In this document: positions 11,928-22,955 of the stretch, in pieces
Position numbering within the stretch: position 1 is the stretch's first letter
Layout of the letters: every line of letters starts with the position of its first letter
Assembly: GCA_022559845.1 (NCBI GenBank)
Contig: CM040123.1
Location: 319,095,933-319,159,932 of the forward strand
Origin: Amorphophallus konjac
Taxonomy: Eukaryota; Streptophyta; Magnoliopsida; Alismatales; Araceae
Length of the DNA stretch: 64,000 nt
Direction: 5' to 3'
Notes under the pieces: generated by a model
What the model saw: the letters and a program-made list of their open reading frames with translations, nothing else
Told to the model about the DNA's origin: nothing
The model's database searches: none
Made by a program: the position numbers and the translations under genes

Positions 11928-12398
11928 TTGACCCCTCTGCCTCTTTTTCTTCTTTTTTTGATTTTGGCGCACAGGAGAATAACCACAGAGGGGTCAAATG
12001 ACCCCTCTGGCTACCAGAGGAGTCAAATGAGGAAAATCGCCCTGGTTCTGACAGGGTGGGATGCAAAAACCCTTTTTTCTGTCAAGGTGGGGTGGCAAAA
12101 GGCCTTTTTGACCCCTCTCCCTCATTTTCCTTCTTTTTTTTTGGAAACACGGGGACCCGAAGCGGATGACCCCGCGGGGTGGGAGGACCCAGCGGGGTCA
12201 AATGACCCCGCTGGTGGCACCACCCTGTGGGGTCAAATGACCCCGCGGGTGGGCTCAACCCCGCGGGGTCGTTTGACCCCGCGGGTGGTGCGACCGGCGG
12301 GGTCATTTGACCCCGCTCGGGTGCACGAGCCCCCGCGGGCCTCCTCCTGGGCTGCCGGTCTAGAGGGGTCATTTGACCCTTGTGCAGGCCTTTTGACC
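11928..12398. promoter_or_regulatory. W-box-rich palindrome array in U3
   Basis: Ten TTGAC(C/T) cores, the WRKY-binding W-box, lie in 471 bp: plus strand at 11928, 12108, 12273, 12307, 12373 and 12393; minus strand at 11992, 12021, 12196 and 12231. Chance expectation is about 0.5. Most are embedded in palindromes of the form GGGGTCAAATGACCCC or CCCCGCGGGG. The array lies about 100-580 bp upstream of the TATA box in the direction of transcription. The sequence content is certain; WRKY control is an inference. Confidence 0.7.
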
Positions 12399-12822
12399 CC
12401 TCTTCGGGCCGTTTTCCTCCGTTTTTGTCAACCTGGGTTGAGGAGAAGCCGTGGCAGAGGGTTCATAGCCTGTGGAGGCCCATTCTTCGCCGCGTGGCAG
12501 CCGTTCTTCGGTGAAGACTTGCGCGGGAGCGAAGGACAGTCTTGTTTGTTGTTGGGTTGTGCGTCGTCGCGTGGGGAGGAATCTTCGCGCCCGTCCGTGC
12601 CGTGTGATACATTTGCTCGGCCACTTTGACAGGCATGCATGCATGTCTTCCTCTTAACCTCCATTGCTGCGATGCTACTTGTGATAATATGATCGGGTCG
12701 ATAGACCCTAAATCACGGAGGTACTCCGCGGTCCGACGACATCGGCGCTACACCGTATCTTTTTCGTCGGTTGTTTCGGAATGAAATTCTCGAAGTATTT
12801 CGAGAAAATTACGGGTGCAACA

Positions 12823-12836
12823 AATGCCCCCCACGG
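12823..12836 (-). other. Level 1: polypurine tract
   Basis: Coding-strand CCGTGGGGGGCATT directly precedes the 3' LTR, in the position where plus-strand DNA synthesis is primed. Confidence 0.8.
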
Positions 12837-12984
12837 AACGTTCGTCGAGGCCGGAGGCAGAGGCGGACGATTCGTGCCCTTTGTAGTATTTTTGATATCT
12901 CCCGAGTCCTCATGACATGTGAAGATTGTTGTAGGACTGCACCTCACTGCTTCATTGCTTTCCAGAAAGCTGAGAGTTAATGCG

Positions 12985-13560
12985 GGCTTGTCTCAGTGAG
13001 ACCCACCGATCTAGAAGTGACGTAAGTCTACCTCGGCGAGACACTTTGACCTGAAGCTGATGTCGACCAACCCTTAGGGTATACTGGCCAAAGCTAATGT
13101 ACACCGTCCCTTAGGACATATTGGCTTGAAGTAGGATGCTGGCAAATCTTTGGGGATGCATTAGCCAAAGTTGATGCGAACCGGCCCTTAGGGCATATTG
13201 GCCCAATGTTGATGCAGGCCTGCCTCAGAGAGGCTTGTTGGCCTGGAGTTGCTGTGGACCTGCCTCGGCGAGACTTGTTGGCCCGGAGTTGTTGTGGACC
13301 TGCCTCGGCGAGGCTTATTGGCCCAAAGTTGATGTAGGCCTGCTTCTGAGAGACTTGTTGGCCTAGAGTTAATGTAGGCCTGCTTCTGAGAGACTTGTTG
13401 ACCTAGAGTTGGTGTGGACCTGCCTCGGTGAGGCTTATTGGCCCAAAGTTGATGTAGGCCTGCTTCTGAGAGACTTGTTGGCCTAGGGTTGATGTAGACT
13501 TGCCTCGGCGAGGCTTGTTGGCCCAAAGTTGATGTAGGCATATCTCGAAGAGGCGCATCC
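12985..13560. repeat. 40-bp tandem repeat in the level-1 3' region
   Basis: Units with a TGCCTCGGCG or TGCTTCTGAG core start at 13221, 13261, 13301, 13341, 13381, 13421, 13461, 13501 and 13541, an exact 40-bp period. More diverged units, marked by CCCTTAGGG(C/T)ATATTGGC, extend left to about 12985. The minus-strand frame 13562-13188 is a translation of the array and not a gene. Confidence 0.85.
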
Positions 13561-13984
13561 ATCTGAGTCGTCGTTGATTGACTATTGAGCTGTGATAGCT
13601 GGAAATCAACATTGGCCGACCCTTGGGGGTGCGTTGGTCAAAAGTCGTGGTGATGGCTGACCACTGAGATGCCACTGAAGACGTGTCGGCTAACCGCTGA
13701 GGTGTGTAGCCGCAAGTTAAAGCTAGCTAACTGCTGAGGTGTCGCCAAAGATGTGTCGGCTAACATCTGAGGTGTAGCCGAACATGTTGATGTGTCGGCT
13801 GACCGCTGAGGTATGTCGCCGAATGTTGAAGGTGGCTAATTGCTGACTTGTGATAGCCAAGGTTGATGTAGACCAGCCCTTAGGGCACGTTGGTCTGGGT
13901 AGATGTCGGCCGTACACGGGCTGAGGCAACTCCTTTCTTTGTTTTAGCTTCAGCTAGTGAGACTTCAAAGCTGCTTTGCGTCTT

Positions 13985-14300
13985 TATGGGAGGAGTTCGC
14001 CCACCTTCGCGCTATTTAGGAGCGGAGGCGGAGGACTCAGCTGACGATTCAGCAGGAGGAGGAGCAACTTTGCAGACTTTGGAGAGCCCAGGCTGAGGTG
14101 GGCGCCCAAGTCAAGGCCGCTTACGAGCACGAGCATATGGCCTCCTGAAGAGTGGAGGAACTCTTGCAAGAGGTCCAGGAGACCAAGGAGGAGGGCAGTC
14201 TTGCGCGTGCCGATGTAGATTCTGCCATAGGCTTGAGGGGCTCCAGGAGGAAGCTCTTTAGAGTGAGACTCGCTTTGCTGAGCTTAGGAGAAGCGAATCT
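13985..14300 (+). pseudogene. Possible remnant of an antisense extra ORF, coiled-coil tail
   Basis: One plus-strand frame reads through a Glu/Gln/Arg-rich, heptad-like sequence, with motifs such as QQEEEQLCRLWRAQAEV and RVEELLQEVQETKEEG, interrupted by two stops. It lies antisense to the element between the 3' LTR and the integrase, oriented toward pol. Tat-lineage elements are known to carry antisense extra ORFs in this position, some with coiled-coil C-termini. The N-terminal part is missing, perhaps replaced by the 40-bp array. The composition is seen; the identity is a guess. Confidence 0.35.
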
Positions 14301-14340
14301 GATGCTTGATAAGCCTTTTCTTTTTTCTTTTTTCTTTTAC

Positions 14341-14573
14341 TTTACCAACCCTACCGCCCTTTCAGATTTTCGCCAAGACTGGCCCCCTTTCGCTTTTTCC
14401 AGTGCGCCCTTACGGGTTTTCACACTGAGGGGTATCCATTTTTGACTAAGGCGCCCTTTCGGATTTTCACCTTAGTCGGGTTAAAGCCTTTTTGCCCTTG
14501 ATTGCTCCCCTAACAGGAGCAACCAAGTCCGATGGGGCCTCAATATTTTTAACCCCGTTGTTTTTTTGGTCCT
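14341..14573. repeat. Copy A of a 230-bp direct repeat flanking the 68-bp array
   Basis: TTTACCAACCCTACCGCCCT... matches 16219-16449 with substitutions; both include the phrases cgccctttcgg-ttttcac and a T-rich end. The two copies bracket the 68-bp array. Confidence 0.75.
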
Positions 14574-14639
14574 ATAATGCCAAAAGGCAAGGAGAAAGTG
14601 GCACTCCTGTAGGGACGTGTGTGCCGCAGAGATGGGACA

Positions 14640-16010
14640 AATGGGTGGATTCGACTGCCCTAGTGGGGCACAATTAGTCAAATCCAAAAGTCGAAGATTG
14701 AACGGGTTGGCAACCCAAAAGGTGTGTGCATGTGCCAAGCCCGATTGGGACAACAAAGGAGTAGGTTTAATAGTCCGAAAGGGACATACGAGTTAAACCT
14801 GGAGGCCGATAGGCGAGATGGGTTGGCAGCCCGAAAGGGGCATGCATAGGCCAGACCCGAAAGGATGAAAGGAGGGGATTTGACAGCCCGGGTGGGACAT
14901 ATGAATCAAATCCGTGAGTCGATAGGCAAATAGGGTTGGCAGCCTGAGGAGACATACATAGGCCAAGCCCGTGGAGACAAAAGAATGAATTTGACAATCC
15001 CGATGGGATAGATGAGTCAAGTCTGAAAGCCAAGAGGCGAAGTCTGAAAGCCAAGAGGCGAGATGGGTTGACAGCCCGAAAGGGGTATGCAGAGGCCATT
15101 CCTAATGTGACAAAGATAGGTTTGACAGCCCTACTGGGATATAAGAGTCAAACCCGAAAGCCGGTAGGCGAGATGGGTTGGCAGCCCGAGAGGGCATGCT
15201 GAGGCCAAACCCGGTGGGACATGTGCCAAAAGGCATGATGGGTTGGCAGCCCGAGAGGGCATGCTGACGCCAATTCCAACAAAGTAAACAGAGCCGAGAG
15301 GCATGATGAGTTGGCAGCCCGAGAGCATACTAAGGCCATTCCTGATGAGACAAAGATAGGTTTGACAGCCCTAGTGAGACATAAGAGTCAAACCCGAAAG
15401 TCGATAAGCGAGATGGGTTGGCAGCCCGAGAGGGCATGCTGAGGCCAAACTCTGGAAGGTAAAATAAGCTGAAAGGCAAGATGAGTTGGCAGCCCAAGAG
15501 AGCATACTGAGGCCAAGCTCGAGATGATAAAAAGAGCCGAAAGGCATGATGAGTTGGCAACCCGAGAGAGCATGATGAGGCCAAGCTCGAGATGAAAAAA
15601 AGAGCCGAAAGGCATGATGAGTTGGCAGCCCGAGAGGGCATGCTGAGGCCAAGCCCATGAAGGTAAAAAGAGCCGAAAGGGATGATGAGTTGGCAGCCCG
15701 AGAGAGCATACTGAGACCAAACCCGAGATAGTAAAAAGAGCCAAAAGACATGATGAGTTGGCAGCCCGAGAAAGCATGCTGAGGCCAAACCCAAGAAGGT
15801 AAAATAAGTCGAAAGGCAAGATAGGTTGGCAGCCCGAGAGGGCATGCTGAGGCCAGACCCAGTGGGGCAAAAGGGTAAGTGGGTTTAACTGTCTGAGAGA
15901 GACATATGAGCTAAACCCGGAAGCCGATAGGCGAAATGGGTCGGTAGCCCAAAAGGGGCATGCACAGGCCGAACCCGATGGGACTAGAAGGACAGATTGG
16001 ATAGCCCGGA
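14640..16010. repeat. 68-bp tandem repeat in the level-1 3' region
   Basis: The phrase TTGGCAGCCCGAGAG starts at 15418, 15486, 15554, 15622, 15690, 15758 and 15826, an exact 68-bp period. More variable, longer-spaced units, some with TTTGACAGCCC, extend left to about 14650 and right to about 16010. Long minus-strand frames here (16041-15388 and others) only translate the repeat (GLPTHHAF-type peptides). Confidence 0.88.
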
Positions 16011-16218
16011 TAGACACGGGATCCGAACTCAGGTAGTTCAAGACATGGGTAATCCCGATGGGACAGAGTATGACAACGTCAGAACGCCGGTGGGACTAGG
16101 TGTCATAGGATGACATGTAAGGCGTAGCCATGGCATCAATATAATGTTTTGGCCATGATGGGGTGGAGTCATTGACTTAGAGCCACCCATAGAATAAGTA
16201 GAGAGATGATTTTTTTTT

Positions 16219-16449
16219 TCACATTACCAACCTCACCGCCCTTTCGGGTTTTCGCCGAGGTTGGCCCCCTTTAGCTTTTTCCGATGCGCCCTTGCGGTTT
16301 TCACACCGAGGGGTTGCCCATTTTTACCCGAGACGCCCTTTCGGGTTTTCACCTCGACCGGGTCTATGGCCTTTTTGCCCTCAGCCAACCGTTGAAGGAT
16401 GACTAAGTCTGCCGGGGTATCAGTATTTTTAACCCCAATTTTTTTTTTT
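16219..16449. repeat. Copy B of the 230-bp direct repeat
   Basis: Second copy of the segment at 14341-14573. It lies right after the integrase stop and is probably the ancestral copy. Confidence 0.75.
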
Positions 16450-16455
16450 GAACCT

Positions 16456-17463
16456 TCACTGAGGAGAGGTAATGTCCTGTGAGGACTTCTGTAGAAACTC
16501 TTGCGGTGACGCATGGTAGAGCTTTATATGCTTGCCGTTGAGAGGAGGGAAGGGATTATCTCCTTTGTGGTCAAGGACCGTATAGGCCCCTCCTTCATAG
16601 ACCTTCTGGATGACATAAGGTCCTCGCCAATTAGGTTGGAGTTTACCGCTAGATCTTCCCGCGAGGACCTCCTTTTCCTTAATCATGACGAGGTCGCCTT
16701 TCTTGAACTCCCTGTGCTTGACCAGCTTATCATAAGCACGTGTCATGCGGGCTTAATACACTTGTAAGTGCTTATAGGCTCTGAGTCTTTCACCTTCAAG
16801 GTTGGACAATTCCTCGAGCCTTCTTTCAATTTCAGATTGGTCTTGGCCTGACAATCCGGCGTGCACAGCAATGCGGTAAGATGCCAGCTCGATCTCCACA
16901 GGGACCACCGCCTCGGCTCCGTAGACTAGGGAGAATGGGGAACATCCCGTAGGGGTTTTGTAGATAGTCCGATAGGCCCATAGGGCTTCGTGGAACTTCT
17001 CGCCCCAATCCCGTTTGCAGCCACCTACTATCTTAGACAGCAGCTTACAAAGGGTCTTGTTAAAGGCTTCGGCCAACCCGTTGGCTCGGAGATTGTAGAC
17101 TGATGACGTCCTCCAATCAATATAGAATTTGGCCGCCAAAGCATAAACAGTCTTGCTCTTGAATGGCGTCCCATTATCGGATATAATCCGGCTGGGGGTG
17201 CCGAATCTATATATAATGTAGTGCCTCACAAAGCGGGCAACTATCTCTGCTATGACTTCCCGCAGCGGAACGACTTCTGCCCATCTGGAGAAGTAATCAG
17301 TGGCGGCCAGTATGTGACCTTGAGATGATGGCAGGAATGGTCCCACAATGTCCATGCCCCACTCCGCGAATGGCCAAGTAAACGATGTTTGATGGAGCAG
17401 ATTGGGCGGTCTCCGAGGCACTGGCCCGAATGCTTGGCATTGGTGACATATACGAGCGTACTG
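16456..17463 (-). pseudogene. Level 1: integrase (catalytic core and C-terminus)
   Basis: DDE retrotransposon integrase. Continuing from the zinc-binding CHQC residues at about 17445, it shows GMDIVGPF (first Asp, about 17350), SDNGTPF (second Asp, about 17172) and NGLAEA (Glu, about 17075). There are 35 residues between the second Asp and the Glu, so this is a DD35E core. A basic C-terminal segment with KKGDLVMIKE and a WRGPYVI motif (the GPY/F module) ends at 16456. One in-frame TAA at about 16752 replaces an expected Gln codon. Just upstream, the level-2 element is inserted after 17463, separating the first part of the zinc finger (37056 onward) from this part. Confidence 0.88.
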
Positions 17464-18260
17464 GTTGCTGTTAGGATGCGATATACGATCTAGAGGGGTT
17501 GAATAGATCAGTCACCCAATTAAAACCAACAACAACAGCTCCAAGTGCGGAATTAAAACAAGCTGCTGTTGGACGACAGAAGGATAAACAACACTATCAA
17601 TGAAAGCCGACCTAACAGATCTAAATCAAGACGGTCCTAAGCATTCATCTACTACGAATCGAAGAAATAAACAGGATGCACACAATCCACACAGCAATCG
17701 CACAGTAGTCAGAGATTTTTAAGGTGGTTCGATCTCAAACCCAAGATCTACGTCCACCCCACACTCCAAACCGGAATATGGCTTCTACTGCTGATACACA
17801 GCTTCGCTGATCCACAGCTTTGGGGTCAAAACCCTACAGACCGCTGGGCGTTAACAGCTTATGCCGTCTAGAGGAATCCTCCTCTGCAAACCGCTGGGGA
17901 CTTACAGCTTTACCCGTCCAGAGGAATCCTCCTCTGCAAACCGTTGAGCTTCACAGCTTGCTCCGCTGACACACAGCTTGGAAACGCATTTTCAGAAACG
18001 AAAAAGAAAACAAGCGAAGAAACAAACGAACCCACTAGGGGAATGTAGCTCAACACTGAGCAATTTCAGCTTCGGTTCTGAACCGAGAGACTGAAGAACA
18101 AGCACTCACAGTATTCTCTCAGACACCTCTCTTTCAACTTTCTCCTTCTCTTCTTCTCTCTTTCTTCTTGTTCTCTTCTCTCTAGATCGTGCAAGCTCTC
18201 TCTGCTTCTGCTCTTTCGAAGTATGTTCACGATCACTTTTCTCCTGAGGAAGAAGCTTCT

Positions 18261-18268
18261 TATTTATA
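18261..18268 (-). promoter_or_regulatory. TATA box in level-2 LTR
   Basis: Plus strand TATTTATA, so TATAAATA on the coding strand. It is conserved at 26255-26262 in the 5' LTR. Confidence 0.6.
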
Positions 18269-18485
18269 GAGCAGTAGAAGGATAGGGCGTGTGGTCACCA
18301 CAATTCCCGCCCAAACACCTTCGTCACATGGCAGCATCACAGCATAGCTGCTTTTCACGTGTCACGATCCTGGCACTTTCTTCAATCTTGGATCACGTGC
18401 CCTTCTTAGTCTTTACGAAAAGGCACCTGTCAAGGCATCAGATATAGGTCATATTCAGACAATTATACGATATAAAAAGGAGATT

Positions 18486-18962
18486 GCACAGAGTAGAGAT
18501 TTTGATGCACAGACTCAATTGTGGTGTTCACATACACATGCACAGACTCAATCATCTCTTCAAAAGCAGATGCACAGACATGGTTTCAACACAAAGCCTA
18601 CGGATACATCGGCTGGGTGTGTGCAATGGGCACGTATTGCACTGACCTGATGACTTGCCACTGAAGACGTTGTACTGACTTAGCATGCCCCGTGCCTGAG
18701 CTTGCACGGACTTATTCACACAGAATGCTTGACTTGCACAGACTTAATGTGTAAACGGCGAATGCATGAACTTCTATGCACCGAGTTACCTAAGACATAT
18801 TGCACAGACTCTAAGTGCCTGGTGCAGAGGTTGCACCGACTCGGTGGCGTGCATCGAGAAGAATTGCACCGCCTTAGTCGTGTGCATCAGCGAGGATTGC
18901 ACAGACTCAATGCAAAACTAACCATGTGTTGCACCGACTCTATTCAATGCACAGACTAAGAT
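18486..18962. promoter_or_regulatory. Array of about 15 GCAC(A/C)GACT motifs in U3
   Basis: TGCACAGACT, TGCACCGACT and close variants recur every 20-45 bp (for example near 18512, 18540, 18570, 18703, 18735, 18800, 18832, 18898, 18928 and 18951). The variants with C contain ACCGAC, the core of the DRE/CRT element bound by DREB/CBF factors. The array sits 220-700 bp upstream of the TATA box. The same motif recurs in the 3' non-coding part of the element (20560-20850). Confidence 0.65.
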
Positions 18963-19151
18963 GCACACACCATTGATGTGATTATCTGACATATGAATGC
19001 ATCAAAATACTTACACCATCATATATAGAAATAAAGTCAACTAAGTCACACACCACTGTTGCTAATCATCAAAACAACTATTGTCAATCATCAAACCATT
19101 ACATCACAAAGCAGTGCACGAACTGCTTATCAACCCAGAGGAGTCCCAACA

Positions 19152-19166
19152 ATCTCCCCCTTTTTG
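19152..19166 (-). other. Level 2: polypurine tract
   Basis: Coding strand CAAAAAGGGGGAGAT directly before the 3' LTR. Level 3 has the identical tract at 29563-29577. Confidence 0.85.
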
Positions 19167-20930
19167 ATGATGGCAACCCATAGAATGAATACAATGAGAT
19201 GATGTATTTTGATGAGACATGAATGATAATCAAGTGTCATGCATGCAACTACACAAGTTATGCACAGACTTACTCCCTGAGTGAGTCCTTTGACTTTTCC
19301 CTTTGAATATCTGACTCCTACCCCTTGAACATAAACTCTCCCCTTGAATATCTGAATGCAAACACACATTCTCCCCCTTTGCCATCAGCAAATAAGGAGA
19401 AAGGAGGAGGAATGATGCCGTCGGAACAACATTCTATGTAACAGTTCAGAATGTGAGCAAATTATGGGGCAACCCTTAAGTCATATGAATCGAGCAATGG
19501 GCTTTCTTGATTAACGTCAGGTTTAACAGTTATAGAAGGTAAAGTGAATTCACTGGATTTCTGAAATAGGGTTATATACTCCATTTATAGCAATGAACCT
19601 GAGTCACATAACCATAAAAGTCTAGGTCGAGACAACACCCTACTTATTTCAGAGAGAGTGAATAGCAAGGAAAGTCACTTGAATTTGTATTGATGTTAAA
19701 CAATTGACACTCAATGACTTTTATTTTTCCAAGGGTTACAGCAATTTTCTTTCAGAAATTTGAACTTATTGAACAGACACGTGTCATTTATGCCGTTGAC
19801 ATTAGGTGTATACCTTGATTAGAGGCTAATACCCCCAGTTACTAAGCATAAACTACTATATCTGTCTCTGATCAAAAGCTACAGGGATAGTTTGCATTTT
19901 TGACATTAAGGGTACACCTTGATCAGAGGACAGTACCCCTAGTTACTCAGTGAAACCTCTCCTATAAAGTTGACCACATGAACAGAGTTAACCTGAGTCC
20001 CTTCATGACTTAAGGTACTCTCCATTTCTTTGATGGAGACCTCAATTTCTCAGTGTAACTTAGTCATTGCTCTGCCACTTTGTTCATTTCTTTTTCTTTA
20101 ATGATCTTATTGTTGCTGCCCTTATAACTCTTAGGGGTGCCTTGTTTAAGAACAATACAGACTTTAGTTTTCAAACCTTAGACATCACTAAATCTGTCAT
20201 GTTCAGATACTGTGAAGACATGTTCTATTATAGCCAAGAGATAGAGGTTAAGAGCTATAAATATTTTCTATCACCTTATTTTCTGAAGACAGTCTTTTGA
20301 ACTCTACAGCCTATTAAAGTTAAACCTTCAGTTCATTCAATGAGCACATGTGATTCTTATAGCAGAAGAGTTGTAATAATTGCAGCTCACGACAATGAAC
20401 CAATTACTAGACTGTTATTCATTCTGTGTAAAAGGAGTGGACATTAAGGAGCAGAATCAACTCAAGAGTTTTCAGAGAGAGAGAAGGGGTTGAACTTAGT
20501 TTAGATATTGCTATCCTCCCCCTGACATCAATATGCATTAACTTAGATATGCAACAGACAAACTTTGCACCGACCTTATCATGCAGTTTGGATAAAAGAT
20601 GCACCGACCTTCATGCTACAAACTTACATTACGCATCGACAATATGCAAGACATGCATCAACATTAGCGTGCAAAATGTAGACAATGCACGGACTTATAT
20701 GTATGTGCGGTATGGATATGCACCGACCTACATGTGGCTAGAATGCAATATGCACCAACCTAAAGACATACAATGACTGATGCTTCATGCAAAGTATGCA
20801 ATGACTTGAGTGCTCACACATTGCATAGGCTAGGTGCAACACGTGCATCAAGACTCTGTGCAACTCATACACAACCATCAGAAAAAGTCTGTGCAAGACA
20901 TCAAACAACCGAATACTCAAGAATCTTCTT
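19167..20930 (-). other. Level 2: non-coding 3' region
   Basis: About 1.8 kb between RNase H and the polypurine tract. SIRE elements often carry an envelope-like ORF here, but I see no convincing one; only frames under 80 residues exist. A second C/T-rich polypurine-like tract lies near 19372. Further GCACCGACC/GCACAGAC motifs lie at 20560-20850. Confidence 0.55.
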
Positions 20931-20933
20931 TAT

Positions 20934-21308
20934 TCAACTTTTTAAGGAACAGGCTGACACAATCACCTCAGAACATATCAACACACAGCTCAAGAATGAA
21001 TTGTATTCATCATTTTCTTGCTGAAATTTACACAGCCCCAATTCTCGTCTTAGATATTTAAATCTTTCATTTCCAAGGGGTTTAGTAAAAATGTCAGCAG
21101 TCTGTTTTTCAGTTTCAACAAATATTAATTCAATTTTATTTTTACTTACAGCATCTCTAAAAAAGTGGTGTTTTATTTCAATGTACTTAGTCCTAGAGTG
21201 ATGAACTGGATTTTTAGTTAGGCAAATAGCACTAGTATTATCACATAAAATTGGAATGCATCCCAATTTTATCTGATAATCTGAAAGCTGGTGCTTGATC
21301 CATAGTAC
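20934..21308 (-). pseudogene. Level 2: RNase H C-terminal part
   Basis: Continues the RNase H domain that begins in the preceding frame at [16 protein letters not shown] (about 21390-21340). It shows CDNTSAICLTKNPVHHSRTK and HHFFRDAVSK, then TADIFTKPL, the conserved end of copia RNase H. It is separated from the upstream frame by a single TAG at about 21309 where a Gln codon is expected (CAG to TAG). Otherwise the frame is continuous. Confidence 0.85.
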
Positions 21309-22955
21309 CTAAGCTGCACAATTTCCTACAGCAACATATTCTGCCTCTGCAGTGGACAATGCAACTGTGTGTTGCTTCTTAGAAGCCCAGGATACTAGGC
21401 AGCCACCTAGAAATTGGCAATGCCCACTAGTGCTTTTCCTATCTATCCGACACCCAGCATAGTCTGCATCAGTGTATGCCAGAAGCTCTAGCTCACACCT
21501 AGCAGAGTACCAAAGTCCAAGTTCTTGAGTGCCTGATAAATACCTAAAGACTCTTTTCACTGCTCTAAGGTGAGACTCCTTAGGACTAGCCTGAAATCTG
21601 GCACATAAACACACTACAAACTGTATATCAGGCCTAGATGCAGTAAGATATAAAAGGGATCCGATCATACCTCGATACAGCTTTTGGTCCACTGTATTAC
21701 CTTTGGAGTCTTCATCAAGACTTGTTGAAGTACCCATTGGTGCGGCAATTTCCTTGAGGTTTTCAAATTTGAACTTCTTCAGCATATCCCTTATGTACTT
21801 AGACTGGGTGATAAATGTTCCATCTTTTGTTTGAGTTACCTGTAGTCCAAGAAACAATTTTAGCTCACCCATTGAGCTCATCTCAAATTCTTGTGTCATT
21901 AGTTCGGAAAATTCCTTACACAATTTGGGGTTAGTTGACCCAAACACAATGTCATCCATATAAATCTGAACAAGGAGAATGTCTGGATGACTTACCTTGG
22001 TGAACAACGTTTGGTCAACCTCACCTCTGGTGAACTTCTTCTCGGTAAGGAATTTGTTGAGCCTGTCATACCAAGCTCTAGGGGCTTGCTTCAAGCCATA
22101 AAGAGCTTTATTTAACTTATAAACATGATTAGGAAAATCTAAGCATTCAAAGCCAGGACGTTGTCTCACAAAGACATCCTCTTTTATTTCCCCATTGAGA
22201 AAAGCAGATTTAACGTCCATCTGCTGGAGAGTTATTCCTAATGAGCATGCATAGGCCAAAAATATTCTAATTGCTTCTAACCTGACTACAGGGGCAAATG
22301 ACTCTTCAAAGTCAATTCCGAATTCTTGATTGTACCCCTGAGCAACAAGTCTAGCTTTATTTTTAACTACATTACCTAGCTCATCAGTTTTATTCCTAAA
22401 CACCCATTTTGTTCCAATGACAGTCCCATGATCAGGAGGTGGGACCAGATGCCACACCTTGTTCCTGTCAAACTGATTAAGCTCTTCGTGCATGGCAGTG
22501 TAGCTAGCATGGCCTAACCTACGATGCCACAGAAAAGCTAAGTCCTCTTTGTTAGCAGTGAGAGATAGGTTCGAGTGTGCAATATCATCTAGATTTACCA
22601 TGTAAATATTATTCATTCTTTTTCCAGAGAATTTAACCACATCAGAATCAGGTTCAAAAATTTTACAGCAAAGTGCACCAAATACTACCTTGTGTCCTTT
22701 ATCACAAAGCTGGCTGATACTTAGAAGATTATATGCTAATCCATCTACCAGCAAGACTTCATCAATGCAACAAGTAGTGCACTTACCTACTTTACCTGAT
22801 CCGATGATTTTACCCTTAGTGTTTCCTCCGAAGGTGACAAGGCCTCCATTCTTCTCTGTCAACAAGCAAAATTTATCCTTGTCTCCTGTCATATGCCTGG
22901 AGCAGCCACTATCCAGGTACCACATGTTGTACTTGGCTGCCAAGCATACCTGCAA
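21309..22955 (-). pseudogene. Level 2: protease-reverse transcriptase fusion lacking integrase
   Basis: A 548-residue open frame. It starts with the aspartic protease (active site [13 protein letters not shown] at about 22890-22920), runs into the pre-integrase module ([10 protein letters not shown], about 22520), then jumps within two or three residues to the start of RT ([18 protein letters not shown]). The whole DDE integrase core and its C-terminus are missing, yet the frame is preserved. RT follows with [23 protein letters not shown] and YMDDIVFGS (21951-21962), then the start of RNase H ([17 protein letters not shown]). The copia order is normally protease-integrase-RT-RNase H, so this element cannot integrate with its own enzyme. 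Upstream of 22955 two stops separate it from a WVPK-containing gag tail. Confidence 0.9.

Larger units (their letters stand above)
10583..12822 (-). repeat. Level 1: 3' LTR
   Basis: 2240 bp with TG...CA ends (plus strand TGTGAGAG to GGGTGCAACA). It differs from the other copy at 46863-49080 by scattered substitutions and small indels. It contains a minus-strand TATA box at 11814 and a W-box/palindrome array in U3. Confidence 0.92.
17469..19151 (-). repeat. Level 2: 3' LTR
   Basis: 1683 bp, intact, TG...CA. The 5' copy without its passenger is 1682 bp. It contains a minus-strand TATA box (18261) and, upstream of it in the transcription direction, an array of the GCAC(A/C)GACT motif. Confidence 0.92.

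Noticed and set aside
13188..13562. Regularly spaced 40-bp repeats considered as a CRISPR-like array
   Set aside because: Units are contiguous without unique spacers, and the context is a plant retrotransposon 3' region.
15330..16041. Long minus-strand frames with GLPTHHAF repeats
   Set aside because: Translation of the 68-bp tandem array in the Tat 3' region, not a protein gene.
19167..20930. Envelope-like ORF expected in SIRE elements
   Set aside because: No frame longer than about 80 residues and no membrane-type pattern on the coding strand.
20934..21266. Separate short gene downstream of the copia RT frame
   Set aside because: It is the rest of the same RNase H domain, separated only by one nonsense codon.
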